64,000 nucleotides of DNA from Paramagnetospirillum magnetotacticum MS-1 (GCF_000829825.1 NZ_JXSL01000027.1:372001-436000); one strand, 5' to 3'; shown: positions 42,374 through 51,955, numbered from the stretch's first letter. The notes: generated by a model not told the origin, from the letters alone. Translations and numbers: made by a program.

Positions 42374-45217
42374 ATGAGCGGTTTCATCCGGGTGCGTGGC
42401 GCCCGCGAGCATAACCTCAAGAACATCGATGTGGACCTGCCCCGCGACAAACTGGTGGTGATCACCGGCCTGTCGGGTTCGGGCAAGTCGTCGCTGGCCT
42501 TCGACACCATCTATGCCGAGGGACAGCGCCGCTATGTGGAATCCCTGTCGGCCTATGCGCGCCAGTTCCTGGAACTGATGCAAAAGCCCGATGTGGAAAG
42601 CATCGAAGGCCTGAGCCCCGCCATTTCCATCGAACAGAAGACCACGTCCAAGAATCCGCGCTCCACCGTGGGCACGGTCACCGAGATCTACGACTATATG
42701 CGTCTGCTCTGGGCCCGCGTCGGCGTGCCCCACTCGCCCGCCACCGGCCTGCCCATCGAGAGCCAGACGGTCAGCCAGATGGTCGATCGGGTCGAATGCA
42801 TGGACGAGGGAACGCGCCTTTATCTGCTGGCCCCCTTCGTGCGCGGCCGCAAGGGCGAGTACCGCAAGGATCTGCTGGAACTGCAGAAGAAGGGCTTCCA
42901 GCGGGTCAAGGTGGACGGCACGCTCTACGAGATCGACGACGTCCCCACCCTGGATAAGAAAAAGAAACACGATATCGAGGTGGTGGTGGATCGCCTGGTG
43001 GTGAAGCCGGGCCTCGGCAACCGTCTGGCGGATTCCATCGAGACGGCGCTGAGCCTGGCTGACGGGTTGTGCATCGCCGAGAATGCCGAAACGGGCGAGC
43101 GCACGGTGTTTTCCGCCAAATTCGCCTGCCCCGTCTCGGGCTTCACCATCGAGGAGATCGAGCCGCGCCTGTTCTCCTTCAACAACCCGTTCGGCGCTTG
43201 CCCGTCCTGTGATGGATTGGGCGTGAAGCTTTATTTCGACCCCGAACTGGTCGTTCCAAACCCTGGGATTTCCTTGCGTGATGGCGCCCTGGCCCCCTGG
43301 GCCGGGTCCACCTCGCAATACTATCTCCAGACGCTTCAGGGCTTGGCCGAGCATTACCGCTTCAGCCTGGAAACCCCCTGGGAAAAGCTGCCCGAGCGGG
43401 TGCGCGAGGTGATTCTCCACGGTTCAGGCAATGAGGAAATCCGCATCGCCTATGAGGATGGGTTCAGGGGCTATCACACCGAGAAATCGTTCGAAGGCGT
43501 CATTCCCAACATGGCGCGTCGCTACCGCGAGACGGATTCGTCTTACGTGCGCGAGGATCTGGCCCGCTTTCAGGGCACGGCTCCCTGCGAGGTCTGTGGT
43601 GGGGCAAGGCTCAAGCCCGAGGCCCTGGCGGTCAAGGTCTGCGGTCTGCACATCTCCCAATCCACCGAATTCTCCATCATGGCGGCCAGGGACTGGTTCG
43701 CCGATCTGCACAACCATCTGCGTCCCAAGGATCAGGAGATCGCCCGGCGCATCCTGCGCGAGATCAATGACCGCCTGGGCTTTCTGGTGGATGTGGGGCT
43801 GGAATACCTGACGCTCGGCCGGGGTTCCGGTTCGCTATCGGGCGGTGAAAGCCAGCGCATCCGTCTGGCCAGCCAGATCGGCTCGGGGCTGACCGGCGTG
43901 CTCTATGTGCTGGACGAACCCTCCATCGGCCTGCATCAGCGCGATAACGACCGTTTGCTGGCGACGCTGAAGCGCTTGCGCGACATCGGCAATACGGTGA
44001 TCGTGGTGGAACACGACGAGGACGCCATCCGCAGCGCCGATTATCTGGTGGATATGGGCCCAGGCGCCGGTATCCACGGCGGCGAGGTGGTGTCCGAGGG
44101 CACGCCCGAGCAGGTGATGGCCGATCCTAAGAGCATGACCGGGCGCTATCTCACCGGCCAGGACCATATCCCCCTGCCCGCGCTCCGCCGCCCTGGCAGC
44201 GGCAAGCGCCTGTCGTTGATCGGAGCGCGCGGCAACAATCTCAAGGCGGTGGATGCCCACATTCCCTTAGGCACGCTCACTTGCGTCACCGGGGTGTCGG
44301 GCGGTGGCAAGTCCACCCTGGTGATCGAGACCCTGTACAAGGCCCTGGCCCGGCGTCTGATGGGCGCTCGCGAGCAGCCCTCGCCCTTCGATCGCATCGA
44401 CGGCATCGAGCATCTGGACAAGATCATCGATATCGACCAAAGCCCCATCGGCCGTACGCCGCGCTCCAACCCGGCCACCTATACCGGCGCCTTCTCGCCC
44501 ATCCGCGACTGGTTCACTGAATTGCCGGAATCCAAGGTGCGCGGCTACAAGCCCGGCCGTTTCTCCTTCAACGTCAAGGGTGGGCGCTGCGAGGCCTGTC
44601 AGGGCGACGGCGTCATCAAGATCGAGATGCACTTCCTGCCCGACGTCTATGTGCAGTGCGACGTGTGCAAGGGCAAGCGCTATAACCGCGAAACCCTGGA
44701 AATTACCTTTCGCGGCAAGAGCATAGCCGATGTTCTGGATATGACCGTCGAGGAGGCCGCCGACTTCTTCAAGGCGGTTCCCGCCATCCGCGACAAGATG
44801 GTCACCCTGCAACGGGTGGGGTTGGACTACATCCATCTGGGCCAGCAGGCCACCACTCTGTCGGGCGGCGAGGCCCAGCGGGTCAAGCTGGCCAAGGAAC
44901 TGTCGCGGCGTTCCACCGGCCGCACCTTGTACATCCTGGACGAACCCACCACCGGGCTTCATTTCGAAGACGTGCGCAAGCTGCTTGAAGTCATTCAGGC
45001 CCTGGTGGAGGCGGGCAACACCGTGCTGGTCATCGAACACAATCTGGAAGTCATCAAGACCGCCGACTGGATCGTCGATCTGGGACCCGAAGGTGGCGAT
45101 GGAGGTGGTCGCATCGTGGTGGCGGGGACTCCCGAAGACGTGGCGGCCTGCCGGGAAAGTTACACGGGTCATTACCTCGCACCCATTCTGGGGCGGAAAT
45201 CGAGAAAGACTCGCTAA
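42374..45217 (+). CDS. uvrA: Excinuclease ABC subunit UvrA
   Basis: This 947-residue nucleotide-excision damage sensor is a dimeric ABC ATPase. It has the first Walker [10 protein letters not shown], the signature [14 protein letters not shown] with [13 protein letters not shown], a second Walker [10 protein letters not shown] and [16 protein letters not shown] with [12 protein letters not shown]. The C-terminal zinc module ([15 protein letters not shown]) is complete. The first zinc module reads CPVSG...CPSC, with the second Cys replaced by Ser, as in some alphaproteobacteria. No LexA-type box is obvious upstream. It cooperates with Mfd encoded nearby. Confidence 0.97.
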   Translation: MSGFIRVRGAREHNLKNIDVDLPRDKLVVITGLSGSGKSSLAFDTIYAEGQRRYVESLSAYARQFLELMQKPDVESIEGLSPAISIEQKTTSKNPRSTVGTVTEIYDYMRLLWARVGVPHSPATGLPIESQTVSQMVDRVECMDEGTRLYLLAPFVRGRKGEYRKDLLELQKKGFQRVKVDGTLYEIDDVPTLDKKKKHDIEVVVDRLVVKPGLGNRLADSIETALSLADGLCIAENAETGERTVFSAKFACPVSGFTIEEIEPRLFSFNNPFGACPSCDGLGVKLYFDPELVVPNPGISLRDGALAPWAGSTSQYYLQTLQGLAEHYRFSLETPWEKLPERVREVILHGSGNEEIRIAYEDGFRGYHTEKSFEGVIPNMARRYRETDSSYVREDLARFQGTAPCEVCGGARLKPEALAVKVCGLHISQSTEFSIMAARDWFADLHNHLRPKDQEIARRILREINDRLGFLVDVGLEYLTLGRGSGSLSGGESQRIRLASQIGSGLTGVLYVLDEPSIGLHQRDNDRLLATLKRLRDIGNTVIVVEHDEDAIRSADYLVDMGPGAGIHGGEVVSEGTPEQVMADPKSMTGRYLTGQDHIPLPALRRPGSGKRLSLIGARGNNLKAVDAHIPLGTLTCVTGVSGGGKSTLVIETLYKALARRLMGAREQPSPFDRIDGIEHLDKIIDIDQSPIGRTPRSNPATYTGAFSPIRDWFTELPESKVRGYKPGRFSFNVKGGRCEACQGDGVIKIEMHFLPDVYVQCDVCKGKRYNRETLEITFRGKSIADVLDMTVEEAADFFKAVPAIRDKMVTLQRVGLDYIHLGQQATTLSGGEAQRVKLAKELSRRSTGRTLYILDEPTTGLHFEDVRKLLEVIQALVEAGNTVLVIEHNLEVIKTADWIVDLGPEGGDGGGRIVVAGTPEDVAACRESYTGHYLAPILGRKSRKTR

Positions 45218-45257
45218 CCCATTGCCTACGGCTGATTTTTCACGTCTTCTGAATCCT

Positions 45258-45296
45258 CCGTCGTAAAGACGATGCTTTAAGAAAAACGACGGTTTA
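45258..45296 (+). terminator. Possible terminator after uvrA
   Basis: A seven-base inverted repeat, CCGTCGT / ACGACGG, with a loop of about 21 bases is followed by TTTATCG, 40 bases past the uvrA stop. The large loop makes this weak. Confidence 0.35.
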
Positions 45297-45423
45297 TCGA
45301 TTCAGTTCACCATGGTAACGTTTTCTTAACTGGACTCGCCCAAGTCCATTACTTCGAAACCTCTGGACAGCCGATTCTTTTCTTGCAACATTGATCATCT
45401 GGATCGCAAGAAGAGTCGTCACC

Positions 45424-46128
45424 ATGAAGTTCCTTCACGTCATCGCCGCGCTCTCCGCCCTTGTGGCGGTGTCGGCCTGTGCCGAGATGGAACCCATGGC
45501 GCCGCCCACCGCCTCGACCCCGATGGTGGCCGTGCCCCCTCCGCCCCCTGCCCTCGTGGTGAGGGACGATGTGGCTCTGCCGCCTTCGCCGGTGGTGGTC
45601 CACTTCAATCACGCCAAGGCCGACATCACCGGCTCGACCATGCAGGTGTTGTGGGGTCTGGCTCCCGCTCTTAAGGCGGCCGAGCCTGGCTTGATCCGCA
45701 TCCAGGGCTTCACCGATTCCTCGGGCAAGGCCGCCTACAATCAGGTCTTGTCCGAGAAGCGGGCCCAGGCAGTTGCCGAGCAGCTGCGCAAGCTTGGCAT
45801 CACCGCCCGTATCGAAGTGACGGGCCAAGGCATCGTCAAGGGTGGAAAAAAGGGTCAGAAGGACCAGGGCGCGCGCCGCGTCGAGATCACCTGGGAGCCT
45901 GCCGCTCCCGCCAAGACCTCGTCCACGGCGCCTGTTTCACCTGAAAGCGTGAAGACGCAGACCGATGCGCCTGATCTGGGCATGACCGGAATTGCAAACA
46001 CCGCCCCGGCGGCTGGTGTTGCCGAGGCGGTGTCTTATGCCGGATCTTTGCCGGTTGCCGGGTCGCCCCTGGTCACGGATTGGGCCGTGTCCTCAGGTGC
46101 GACCGGCCCTCCGGTCACTCTTTCCTAG
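45424..46128 (+). CDS. OmpA-family (Pal-like) peptidoglycan-associated lipoprotein
   Basis: The protein has 234 residues. The signal ends in a lipobox-like VSAC with Cys near residue 19. A Pro-rich linker leads to an OmpA-like domain (about 55-160) with VVVHFNHAKADITG and GFTDSSGKAAYNQVLSEKRAQAV, the peptidoglycan-binding signature. A long low-complexity tail follows, rich in Thr, Ser, Pro and Ala. It probably tethers the outer membrane to the wall. Its stop is tail-to-tail with the stop of a 39-codon minus-strand ORF. Confidence 0.85.
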   Translation: MKFLHVIAALSALVAVSACAEMEPMAPPTASTPMVAVPPPPPALVVRDDVALPPSPVVVHFNHAKADITGSTMQVLWGLAPALKAAEPGLIRIQGFTDSSGKAAYNQVLSEKRAQAVAEQLRKLGITARIEVTGQGIVKGGKKGQKDQGARRVEITWEPAAPAKTSSTAPVSPESVKTQTDAPDLGMTGIANTAPAAGVAEAVSYAGSLPVAGSPLVTDWAVSSGATGPPVTLS

Positions 46129-46244
46129 ATATACGCGGCAATCTGAGCCCGCCGACGGCGCAGGGCCTCGGCATCCTCCACCTTGACCACCGGCTTTTGG
46201 GCGGTGTCGGTCTGGGTCTCGGCGGTCTGCTTGGTGCTCTTCAT
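46125..46244 (-). CDS. Small basic protein ORF, 39 aa
   Basis: The short ORF starts MKSTKQTAETQTDTAQ, continues KPVVKVEDAEALRRRRAQ and ends IAAYI. The low-complexity Thr/Gln-rich start and a four-Arg run make a charged, soluble peptide. Its TAG overlaps the OmpA-like gene stop on the other strand. No strong ribosome binding site is seen, so coding is plausible but unproven. No family is recognised. Confidence 0.4.
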   Translation of the reverse strand: MKSTKQTAETQTDTAQKPVVKVEDAEALRRRRAQIAAYI

Positions 46245-46327
46245 GATGGGGTTCGTTCTTGATCGGGAAGGCCGCTTGCCTTCGAGACGGACAATGCCCC
46301 CCAATCATGGCGGCAATCGGGACGCAA

Positions 46328-46891
46328 TCAGGGCTTTTTCAAGGCACGTACGGGCTCGTCCCGCCACTCGCCGGGGGCTAGTCCCGCCAAGGTCCACTCC
46401 CCCACCGCCCATCGGATGAGGCGCAGGGTGGGAAAGCCCATGGCGGCTGTCATGCGGCGGACCTGACGGTTGCGGCCTTCTCTGATGGTCAGTTCGATCC
46501 AGGAGGTGGGAATGGCTGCGCGGTAGCGGATGGGCGGGTCGCGCGGCCATAGGTTATCGGGCTCCGGCATGGTCCGCACCCCCGCGGGCAAGGTGGGGCC
46601 GTCCTTCAGGACCACCCCACGGCGCAGCTTGTCCAGATCGTCCTCGGACGGGATCCCCTCCACCTGGGCCCAATAGGTCTTGGCCAGCTTATGTTTGGGG
46701 TCACTTATACGCGCCGCCAGAGGCCCGGAATCGGTCAGAACCAGAAGCCCTTCCGAGTCACGGTCCAGCCGTCCGGCGGCATATACACCCGGCACGTTGA
46801 TGAAATCCTTCAGCGTCGCCCGCCCGCCTTCACGGTCGGTGAATTGGGTCAGCACGTCATAGGGCTTGTTGAAGACGATCAGCCGAGTCAC
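46328..46891 (-). CDS. rluE: 23S rRNA pseudouridine synthase (RluE-like)
   Basis: This 187-residue RsuA/RluB/E/F-class synthase lacks the N-terminal S4 domain. The catalytic Asp lies in [19 protein letters not shown]. The start [17 protein letters not shown] and the end [27 protein letters not shown] match RluE, which modifies U2457 of 23S rRNA. The GTG at 46891 is preceded by AAGGGG. It is divergent from a TrmH-type methyltransferase gene 36 bases away. Confidence 0.88.
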   Translation of the reverse strand: MTRLIVFNKPYDVLTQFTDREGGRATLKDFINVPGVYAAGRLDRDSEGLLVLTDSGPLAARISDPKHKLAKTYWAQVEGIPSEDDLDKLRRGVVLKDGPTLPAGVRTMPEPDNLWPRDPPIRYRAAIPTSWIELTIREGRNRQVRRMTAAMGFPTLRLIRWAVGEWTLAGLAPGEWRDEPVRALKKP

Positions 46892-46927
46892 AACACCCCT
46901 TCCACCTTTGCCTGAGAGGCCCCAGCA

Positions 46928-47731
46928 ATGGCACGAGCGCCGTTTCCGCACAAGAAGCAGCCGCCAAAACGCCCCGAAACCAGCCCCATCCGCCCCGACA
47001 GCGATAAGGTGGCGGGCCTTCCGGCGGTCAAAGCGCTGTTCGCCCACGATCCGGCCCGCATCGAGCGATTGTTCTACGACGAGCGCATGAAGGAGGCGGC
47101 CAACGAGATGTGCAAGGCCATGGCGGCGGCCCACAAGCCCTACCGCATGGCGCCCACCGAGGAGCTGACCAAGATCCTGGGCTCACCACTCCATGGCGGC
47201 ATCCTGGCGGTGACCCGGCCCAAGCCCATCCGCGTCTTCGATCCCGCCGATGCCCATCTCTGGGCCAAGGAAGGCAAGCCGTTGTTGGTTCTGGATGGTG
47301 TGGGCAATCCCCATAATCTGGGCGCCATCGCGCGGACCATGGCCTTTTTCGGCCTTGAACGCCTGTTGATCTCCGACCATCCGGGACAGGCTGCTCCCTC
47401 CGAGGCTTCGCTGCGGGTTTCCGAGGGCGGCCTGGAATGGGTCGAGGTGATCCGCGCCCAGAAATTCGTTGCGTCCCTGAAACGGCTGAGGGATTCCCAT
47501 AGGATTGTCGGAACGGCACTCGGTTCGGGTAAGCCGGTGGCCGAGGTGCTGAACCGTCCGGGCAAGCCTATCGCCCTGCTCCTCGGCAATGAGGAAGATG
47601 GGTTGCCGCCCGCCACCCTGGCGGCCTGCGACGACATCGTCACCCTGCCCGGCTCGGGCAGGGTTCAGTCGCTGAACGTGGCCGCCACCGCCGCCATCCT
47701 TATCCATGAACTGGCGAAGCCGCGTCGGTAA
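46928..47731 (+). CDS. SpoU/TrmH-family RNA 2'-O-methyltransferase
   Basis: This 267-residue SPOUT methyltransferase has a basic N-terminus and a substrate-binding domain (about 30-95). The knotted catalytic domain has motif 1 [16 protein letters not shown], motif 2 [12 protein letters not shown] and motif 3 [17 protein letters not shown]. Arg in motif 1 and Asn in motif 3 are the expected catalytic residues. It probably methylates a ribose in rRNA (RlmB-like) or tRNA; the target cannot be fixed. It is one of five RNA-modification genes within 8 kb. Confidence 0.9.
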   Translation: MARAPFPHKKQPPKRPETSPIRPDSDKVAGLPAVKALFAHDPARIERLFYDERMKEAANEMCKAMAAAHKPYRMAPTEELTKILGSPLHGGILAVTRPKPIRVFDPADAHLWAKEGKPLLVLDGVGNPHNLGAIARTMAFFGLERLLISDHPGQAAPSEASLRVSEGGLEWVEVIRAQKFVASLKRLRDSHRIVGTALGSGKPVAEVLNRPGKPIALLLGNEEDGLPPATLAACDDIVTLPGSGRVQSLNVAATAAILIHELAKPRR

Positions 47732-47766
47732 GGGTATTGTTCCCCTTCACACTTTTGGAGAGTTCC

Positions 47767-48087
47767 ATGTCGTCCACCGTCCGCGCCTCCCACATCCTCC
47801 TGATGTACAAGGGGTCCATGCGCTCCCAGGCCACCCGTTCCAAGGACGAGGCCCTGACCGAGATCAACAACATCAAGGAAGAACTCAACCAGGGGGCCGA
47901 TTTCGGCCAGATGGCGCGTCAGTATTCCGATTGCCCCTCGGGCGAGGACGGCGGCGATCTGGGCGAGTTCCCCAAGGGCGCCATGGTGCCGGAATTCGAA
48001 GTGGCCGCCTTCGCGCTCAAATCGGGCGAGGTCAGCGGCGTGGTGGAAACCCCCTTCGGCTTCCATCTGATCCAGCGCACCGATTAG
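47767..48087 (+). CDS. Parvulin-type peptidyl-prolyl isomerase
   Basis: This 106-residue protein is a single parvulin domain of the PpiC kind. It has VRASHILLMYKGS (first active-site His), GADFGQMARQYSDCPSGEDGGDLGEFPKGAMVPEF (catalytic Asp/Cys region) and TPFGFHLIQRTD (second His). There is no signal peptide, so it is cytosolic. The start is chosen at 47767, with GGAGAG upstream. It follows the TrmH-like gene with a gap of 35 bases. Confidence 0.9.
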   Translation: MSSTVRASHILLMYKGSMRSQATRSKDEALTEINNIKEELNQGADFGQMARQYSDCPSGEDGGDLGEFPKGAMVPEFEVAAFALKSGEVSGVVETPFGFHLIQRTD

Positions 48088-48186
48088 TCGAGATATCCCG
48101 CGTCGGCCATCATTCGATCCATGGACAGAGCAACCCAAAGAAGCTTAGGATTCTTTGCAGGTTGATGACATCCGAAGGGAGCGGAC

Positions 48187-49176
48187 ATGGCCGACGATGG
48201 GAATAACGTAAAAGCTGAAAGCGTGCCAGCGACGGCGGAGCCGGTTTCGCCCGCTTCGCCTAAGGCGAAGAAGTCTTCGCCCGCGGCCAAGGCCGTTACG
48301 CCCGCCGGTCAGGCCCGCCACGATCTGGCGGAAATGCGCCACGACCCGGAAGCGGTACGACATGCCTTCGAGACGGGCGAATATCCGTATAAGAGCCGCA
48401 TGGGCCGCGCCGAATACGAGTCCAAGAAGGCCGCGCTGCAAGCCGAATTGCTCAAGGTCCAGCTTTGGGCCCGCGACACGGGCCAGAAATTCGTGCTGCT
48501 GTTCGAAGGTCGCGACGCGGCTGGCAAGGGCGGCACCATCAAGCGCTTCATGGAGCATCTCAATCCCCGCGCCGCCCGCGTGGTCGCCCTGGAAAAGCCC
48601 AGCGAGATCGAGCGCGGCCAATGGTTCTTCCAGCGCTATATCCAGCACCTGCCCACGGCGGGGGAAATGGTCTTCTTCGACCGTTCCTGGTACAACCGGG
48701 CCGGTGTCGAGCGGGTGATGGGCTTTTGCACCCCCGCCGAATACCTTGAATTCATGCGCCAGACCCCGGAAGTGGAGCGCATGCTGGTCCGTTCCGGGAT
48801 CAAGCTCTACAAATACTGGTTCTCGGTCACCCAGGACGAGCAGTTGCGCCGTTTCAAGTCGCGGGAGCGCGATCCTCTGAAGCAGTGGAAGCTGTCGCCC
48901 ATCGACAAGGCGTCGCTGGGCAAGTGGGGGGAATATACCGAGGCCAAGGAGGCCATGTTCTTCTACACCGACACCGCCGATGCGCCTTGGACCATCGTCA
49001 AGTCGGACGACAAGAAGCGGGCCCGGCTGAACTGCATGCTCCACTTCCTCAACTCGCTGGACTATCCCGGCAAGAACGAGAGCCTGGTGCATGTCCCCGA
49101 TCCGCTGATCGTCGGCAAGGGCGCCCATGTGGTCCACAAGAGCGAGCGCATCCTGGGCGCCAGTCTAAGCCCGTAA
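48187..49176 (+). CDS. ppk2: Polyphosphate kinase 2
   Basis: This 329-residue PPK2-family enzyme uses polyphosphate to phosphorylate nucleoside di- or monophosphates. It has Walker A GRDAAGKGGTIKRF, Walker B GEMVFFDRSWYNRAG, the lid lysine-rich SVTQDEQLRRFKSRERDPLKQWK and KSDDKKRARLN. The N-terminal 35 residues are low-complexity Ala/Lys. AGGGAG precedes the ATG. A CULT-domain gene starts three bases after the stop, so the two are almost certainly co-transcribed. The GDP/ADP preference cannot be read. Confidence 0.94.
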   Translation: MADDGNNVKAESVPATAEPVSPASPKAKKSSPAAKAVTPAGQARHDLAEMRHDPEAVRHAFETGEYPYKSRMGRAEYESKKAALQAELLKVQLWARDTGQKFVLLFEGRDAAGKGGTIKRFMEHLNPRAARVVALEKPSEIERGQWFFQRYIQHLPTAGEMVFFDRSWYNRAGVERVMGFCTPAEYLEFMRQTPEVERMLVRSGIKLYKYWFSVTQDEQLRRFKSRERDPLKQWKLSPIDKASLGKWGEYTEAKEAMFFYTDTADAPWTIVKSDDKKRARLNCMLHFLNSLDYPGKNESLVHVPDPLIVGKGAHVVHKSERILGASLSP

Positions 49177-49179
49177 CCC

Positions 49180-49554
49180 ATGCCCCGTGACGCCCCGGCG
49201 GAGCAGAATGATACCCTGTCCTGGGACAAGGACATCGCGTATTTCTGCGCCCGCTGTGGCGCCCCGGTGACGCGGGGGCGTTGGGAAATGGCCATGAATG
49301 GCGGGTTCGAGCACGTCTTCTTCAATCCCGCAGGCATCGTCTTTCGGGTTCTGTGCTTCAAAGAGGCACCGGGGGCCTTGGCCCTGGGTGCGGCCAGCGG
49401 CCAGTTTACCTGGTTCAAAGGCTATCTTTGGCGGTTAGCCGCCTGCCGCGCCTGCGACCTGCATCTGGGCTGGCGCTTTGAAGGATCGGACGCCCCGCGC
49501 ATCTTCTTCGGCCTGATCAAGGACAGTCTTACGACAGTGGCCACACGGCGTTGA
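49180..49554 (+). CDS. CULT-domain (cereblon-like) protein, MsCI4 homologue
   Basis: The protein has 124 residues. A zinc-binding pair CARC (23, 26) and CRAC (89, 92) holds the fold. The tri-tryptophan cage is complete: W78 in SGQFTWFKGY, W84 in YLWRL and W98 in HLGWRFEG. FEHVFFNPAG and FFGLIKD are conserved. This matches the cereblon thalidomide-binding domain and its single-domain bacterial form studied from Magnetospirillum. In human cereblon the cage binds C-terminal cyclic imides on proteins; the bacterial substrate is unknown. The start follows PPK2 by three bases, so it is coupled to it. Confidence 0.92.
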   Translation: MPRDAPAEQNDTLSWDKDIAYFCARCGAPVTRGRWEMAMNGGFEHVFFNPAGIVFRVLCFKEAPGALALGAASGQFTWFKGYLWRLAACRACDLHLGWRFEGSDAPRIFFGLIKDSLTTVATRR

Positions 49555-49578
49555 TCGAAATCGATCAACGCGCCCTCA

Positions 49579-49645
49579 GGCGCCGGGCGGGCGCGAGCGC
49601 CCTTGGCTTCCGCGCCATAAGACGCGCGGCCCTTTGGGCCTAGCC
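49579..49645. repeat. Multi-hairpin intergenic element, copy 1
   Basis: The layout is hairpin 1 (GGCGC-GA-GCGCC), conserved linker CCTTGGCTTCC, hairpin 2 (GCGCC-ATAA-GACGC, one mismatch) and hairpin 3 (GGCCC-TTT-GGGCC) followed by TAGCC. It lies at the convergent junction of the CULT and rsuA genes. Right after it, over the rsuA stop, is a further perfect palindrome (CCCAATCTCGAT / ATCGAGATTGGG, 49644-49668). Confidence 0.75.
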
Positions 49646-49654
49646 CAATCTCGA

Positions 49655-50365
49655 TCATCGAGATTGGGGGGCGATCACCAAGGTAATCTCGTCCGGCGTA
49701 AGCATCCGCCACTGCCCCTCGGGCAGATCGCCCAGGTCCAGCCCGCCGATGGCGGCGCGGTGCAGGCGCTCCACATGGTTACCGACGGCCGCGAACATGC
49801 GCTTGACCTGATGGTAGCGCCCTTCGGTGATGGTGATGCGGGCCGTCTGGGGGCCGGTGACCATCAACTCGGCCGGAGCCAATGGGGTATTCTCCGAGCG
49901 CAGCATCAGGGTGCCGGAGGCGAAGACCGCCCCCTCCTCCCCGGTCAGCGGCCGGGCCAGGGTCACCTCGTAGGTCTTGGGCACATGGCGCTTGGGCGAA
50001 GTGACGCGATGGGCCAGCGGACCGTCATCGGTCAGCAGCAGCAGGCCGGAACTGTCGCGGTCCAGGCGTCCCACCGGCGCCACGATGGGATTGCGGTGCA
50101 TGAAACGCGGAGGCAGCAGTTCATAGACGACGCGGCCCGGATCCGAGGTGGAACAGGTATAGCCCTCGGGCTTGTTGAGCATCAGCACCAGACCGGGCGG
50201 CGGATCGAGGGGCTCGCCATCGACCCGGATATCCTCATGGGCCACCTTGGACGTGTCGTCCAATACGGAACCATCGGCGCGAGTGACCAGACCATCCTTG
50301 ATCATGGCCTTGACGTCGCGCTGGCTGCCATAGCCCAGATTGGCGATGAGGCGGATCAGTCGCAT
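49655..50365 (-). CDS. rsuA: 16S rRNA pseudouridine synthase RsuA
   Basis: This 236-residue synthase has an N-terminal S4 domain (about 1-60, LIANLGYGSQRDVKAMI...GLV) and a catalytic domain. That domain has LVLMLNKPEGYTCSTSD and VGRLDRDSSGLLLLTDDG (catalytic Asp), and EGRYHQVKRMFAAVGNHV at the C-terminus. It makes pseudouridine at U516 of 16S rRNA in E. coli; the same target is inferred. The ATG at 50365 has AAGGGA upstream. It is flanked on both sides by copies of the multi-hairpin element. Confidence 0.9.
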   Translation of the reverse strand: MRLIRLIANLGYGSQRDVKAMIKDGLVTRADGSVLDDTSKVAHEDIRVDGEPLDPPPGLVLMLNKPEGYTCSTSDPGRVVYELLPPRFMHRNPIVAPVGRLDRDSSGLLLLTDDGPLAHRVTSPKRHVPKTYEVTLARPLTGEEGAVFASGTLMLRSENTPLAPAELMVTGPQTARITITEGRYHQVKRMFAAVGNHVERLHRAAIGGLDLGDLPEGQWRMLTPDEITLVIAPQSR

Positions 50366-50382
50366 ATCTTTATGTCCCTTAT

Positions 50383-50449
50383 GCGCCGGGCGGGATGCGT
50401 ACCGCATCCCTTGGCTTCCGCGCCATAAGGCGCGCCGGGCCTTGCCCGC
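50383..50449. repeat. Multi-hairpin intergenic element, copy 2
   Basis: Hairpin 1 is GGGATGCG-TAC-CGCATCCC, then linker TTGGCTTCC, hairpin 2 GCGCC-ATAA-GGCGC (perfect) and hairpin 3 GGGC-CTT-GCCC. The stems differ in sequence from copies 1 and 3 while pairing and linker are kept. It lies between rsuA and the RsmC-like gene, after the latter on the minus strand. Confidence 0.75.
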
Positions 50450-50479
50450 AACTCCAAGCCTGCGGTTTGTCGGCCATTA

Positions 50480-51505
50480 TCATTTGTCATGGCGATTGCT
50501 GGCCAAATAGACCTTGAAGCCGTCGGCCTCGCGCAGCAGGGTCACCTCACGGAAGCGGCGGCGCAGCTCCGCTTCGTAAGGCAGGCTGCGATTGGCCACC
50601 AGCACGAATTTGCCGCGCCGCCGGATGGCCTTCCAGGCGGAATTGATGAATCCCTGACCGATAGCCGGGTCGGCCTTGCGCCCCTCGTGAAAAGGCGGAT
50701 TGCTGACGATCCAGTCATAGGGATCGCATTTGGGCAGCCCCGCTCCCACGTCCAGCCAGTGAAAGGCGGCACGCGGATCGCCGCCTAGATTGGTGCGCGC
50801 ATCCTCCAGGGCCAGGGATTCCGCCTCGAACAGATCAACGCCGGTCACGGAGGGAAAACGGGCCAGAATCTCGGCTGAAAGATAGCCCCAGCCAGCGCCC
50901 AGATCGGCCACCCTCCCCGCCACGCCCTCGGGCAGGCATTGCATCAAGAGGCGCGACCCCTTGTCCACATGCTCCGAGCTGAAACAGCCCGCGCGGGCCA
51001 CCATTGCGCAGCCCTCCACCGGCCTTGGGCTGGCGGCCTCCAGCCATTGGGCGCATTCGGCGGGCCGAGGCCCCGCCCCGCGCTTCATCCAGAAAGTCCT
51101 GGCCTGATGTTTGGACAGCGACCCGGCCAGGCCAAAGACCTTTTCCGCCTCGCGTTCGTGGCTGGCAGCGCCCAGGGCATTGGCGCCGCAGCACACCAGA
51201 ATGCCGCCCGGCTCCAGCAGGTCCCAGGCCCGCGCCAGATTGGCCCGGTTTTCGGCCTTGTGCTTGGTCAGCAGCACCAGACCGGCGCCAAAGCGGCCTT
51301 CAAGGCGTTCCACTGTTTCGAATCCGGCCTGGATCAGACGATCATAGGCGGGCTTGAAGCCCTGTTCGCAGATCAGGCGCGCATTCCATTCGTCCCGCAG
51401 AGCATCGTGGGGCTCGGCGCGCATCAGAAAAGCCCGTTCGGGCAGCGGCACAAGGTCGCGTTCGAAGGGCAGAAGAAGGGCGTCGATGATCTTGGAATCG
51501 TTCAT
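50480..51505 (-). CDS. rsmC: RsmC-like 16S rRNA guanine methyltransferase
   Basis: This 341-residue duplicated class I methyltransferase (E. coli RsmC 343) has a non-catalytic N-terminal half. The C-terminal MTS domain has the SAM motif VADLGAGWGYLSAEIL and the catalytic NPPF motif in DWIVSNPPFHEGRK. RsmC methylates G1207 of 16S rRNA; rlmG-type activity is the alternative. The ATG at 51505 starts MNDSKIIDALLLPFERDLV; the longer frame crosses another gene's leader. It belongs to the local cluster of RNA-modification genes. Confidence 0.85.
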   Translation of the reverse strand: MNDSKIIDALLLPFERDLVPLPERAFLMRAEPHDALRDEWNARLICEQGFKPAYDRLIQAGFETVERLEGRFGAGLVLLTKHKAENRANLARAWDLLEPGGILVCCGANALGAASHEREAEKVFGLAGSLSKHQARTFWMKRGAGPRPAECAQWLEAASPRPVEGCAMVARAGCFSSEHVDKGSRLLMQCLPEGVAGRVADLGAGWGYLSAEILARFPSVTGVDLFEAESLALEDARTNLGGDPRAAFHWLDVGAGLPKCDPYDWIVSNPPFHEGRKADPAIGQGFINSAWKAIRRRGKFVLVANRSLPYEAELRRRFREVTLLREADGFKVYLASNRHDK

Positions 51506-51591
51506 GACGGGCGGTTTAGCATGCCCGGCATGTGGCCGTCGAGGCATGCCAAGCGTTGACTCGCGCCCGATGCGGGGCCAAGGTGCCGCCC

Positions 51592-51915
51592 ATGGCCCGC
51601 CAAGACACAATCGACGACGAAGACAAGGTCCGGCTGCTGCGCGCCTTGGCCTTCCAGATCCACCGCAAACGCCCGGCCGAAGAGGCTTTGGGCGAATTGC
51701 TGGAGCATGAATCCAAGGGCGGGCGCCGCCGCGCCTACCGGGCCGGAGTGGACGCCCTGGCCGCCGACGGCTTCACCGCCGCCATGGATGCGCTTGGCCT
51801 GTTCAATGACGATGCCCTGGTGCTGCTGGGGGTGCTGGCCGATTCCGGCGACCACCGCCTGCTGTCCAGCGCCTTGGGCAAAATCGCCGATCTCATGGAA
51901 AACAAAAGCCCCTGA
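51592..51915 (+). CDS. Hypothetical all-helical protein, 107 aa
   Basis: A soluble, entirely helical protein with pattern VRLLRALAFQIHRKRPAEEALGELLEHE and repeated LLGVLADSGDHRLLSSAL. It faintly recalls the cytoplasmic helical part of T2SF/PilC proteins but is too short and lacks membrane helices. The ATG at 51592 is used rather than 51532. It is divergent from the rsmC-like gene and its stop lies inside a strong terminator stem. Confidence 0.6.
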   Translation: MARQDTIDDEDKVRLLRALAFQIHRKRPAEEALGELLEHESKGGRRRAYRAGVDALAADGFTAAMDALGLFNDDALVLLGVLADSGDHRLLSSALGKIADLMENKSP

Positions 51916-51938
51916 TCCGCCAGGACCAGGGGCTTTAT
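51904..51938. terminator. Bidirectional intrinsic terminator
   Basis: A ten-base perfect stem, AAAGCCCCTG / CAGGGGCTTT, is followed by TTTAT on the plus strand and by TTTTGTTTT on the minus strand. It lies at the convergent junction of the 107-residue gene and the ferredoxin-like gene and overlaps the former's stop codon. Confidence 0.8.
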
Positions 51939-51955
51939 CGGTGTAACCGGCTCGC

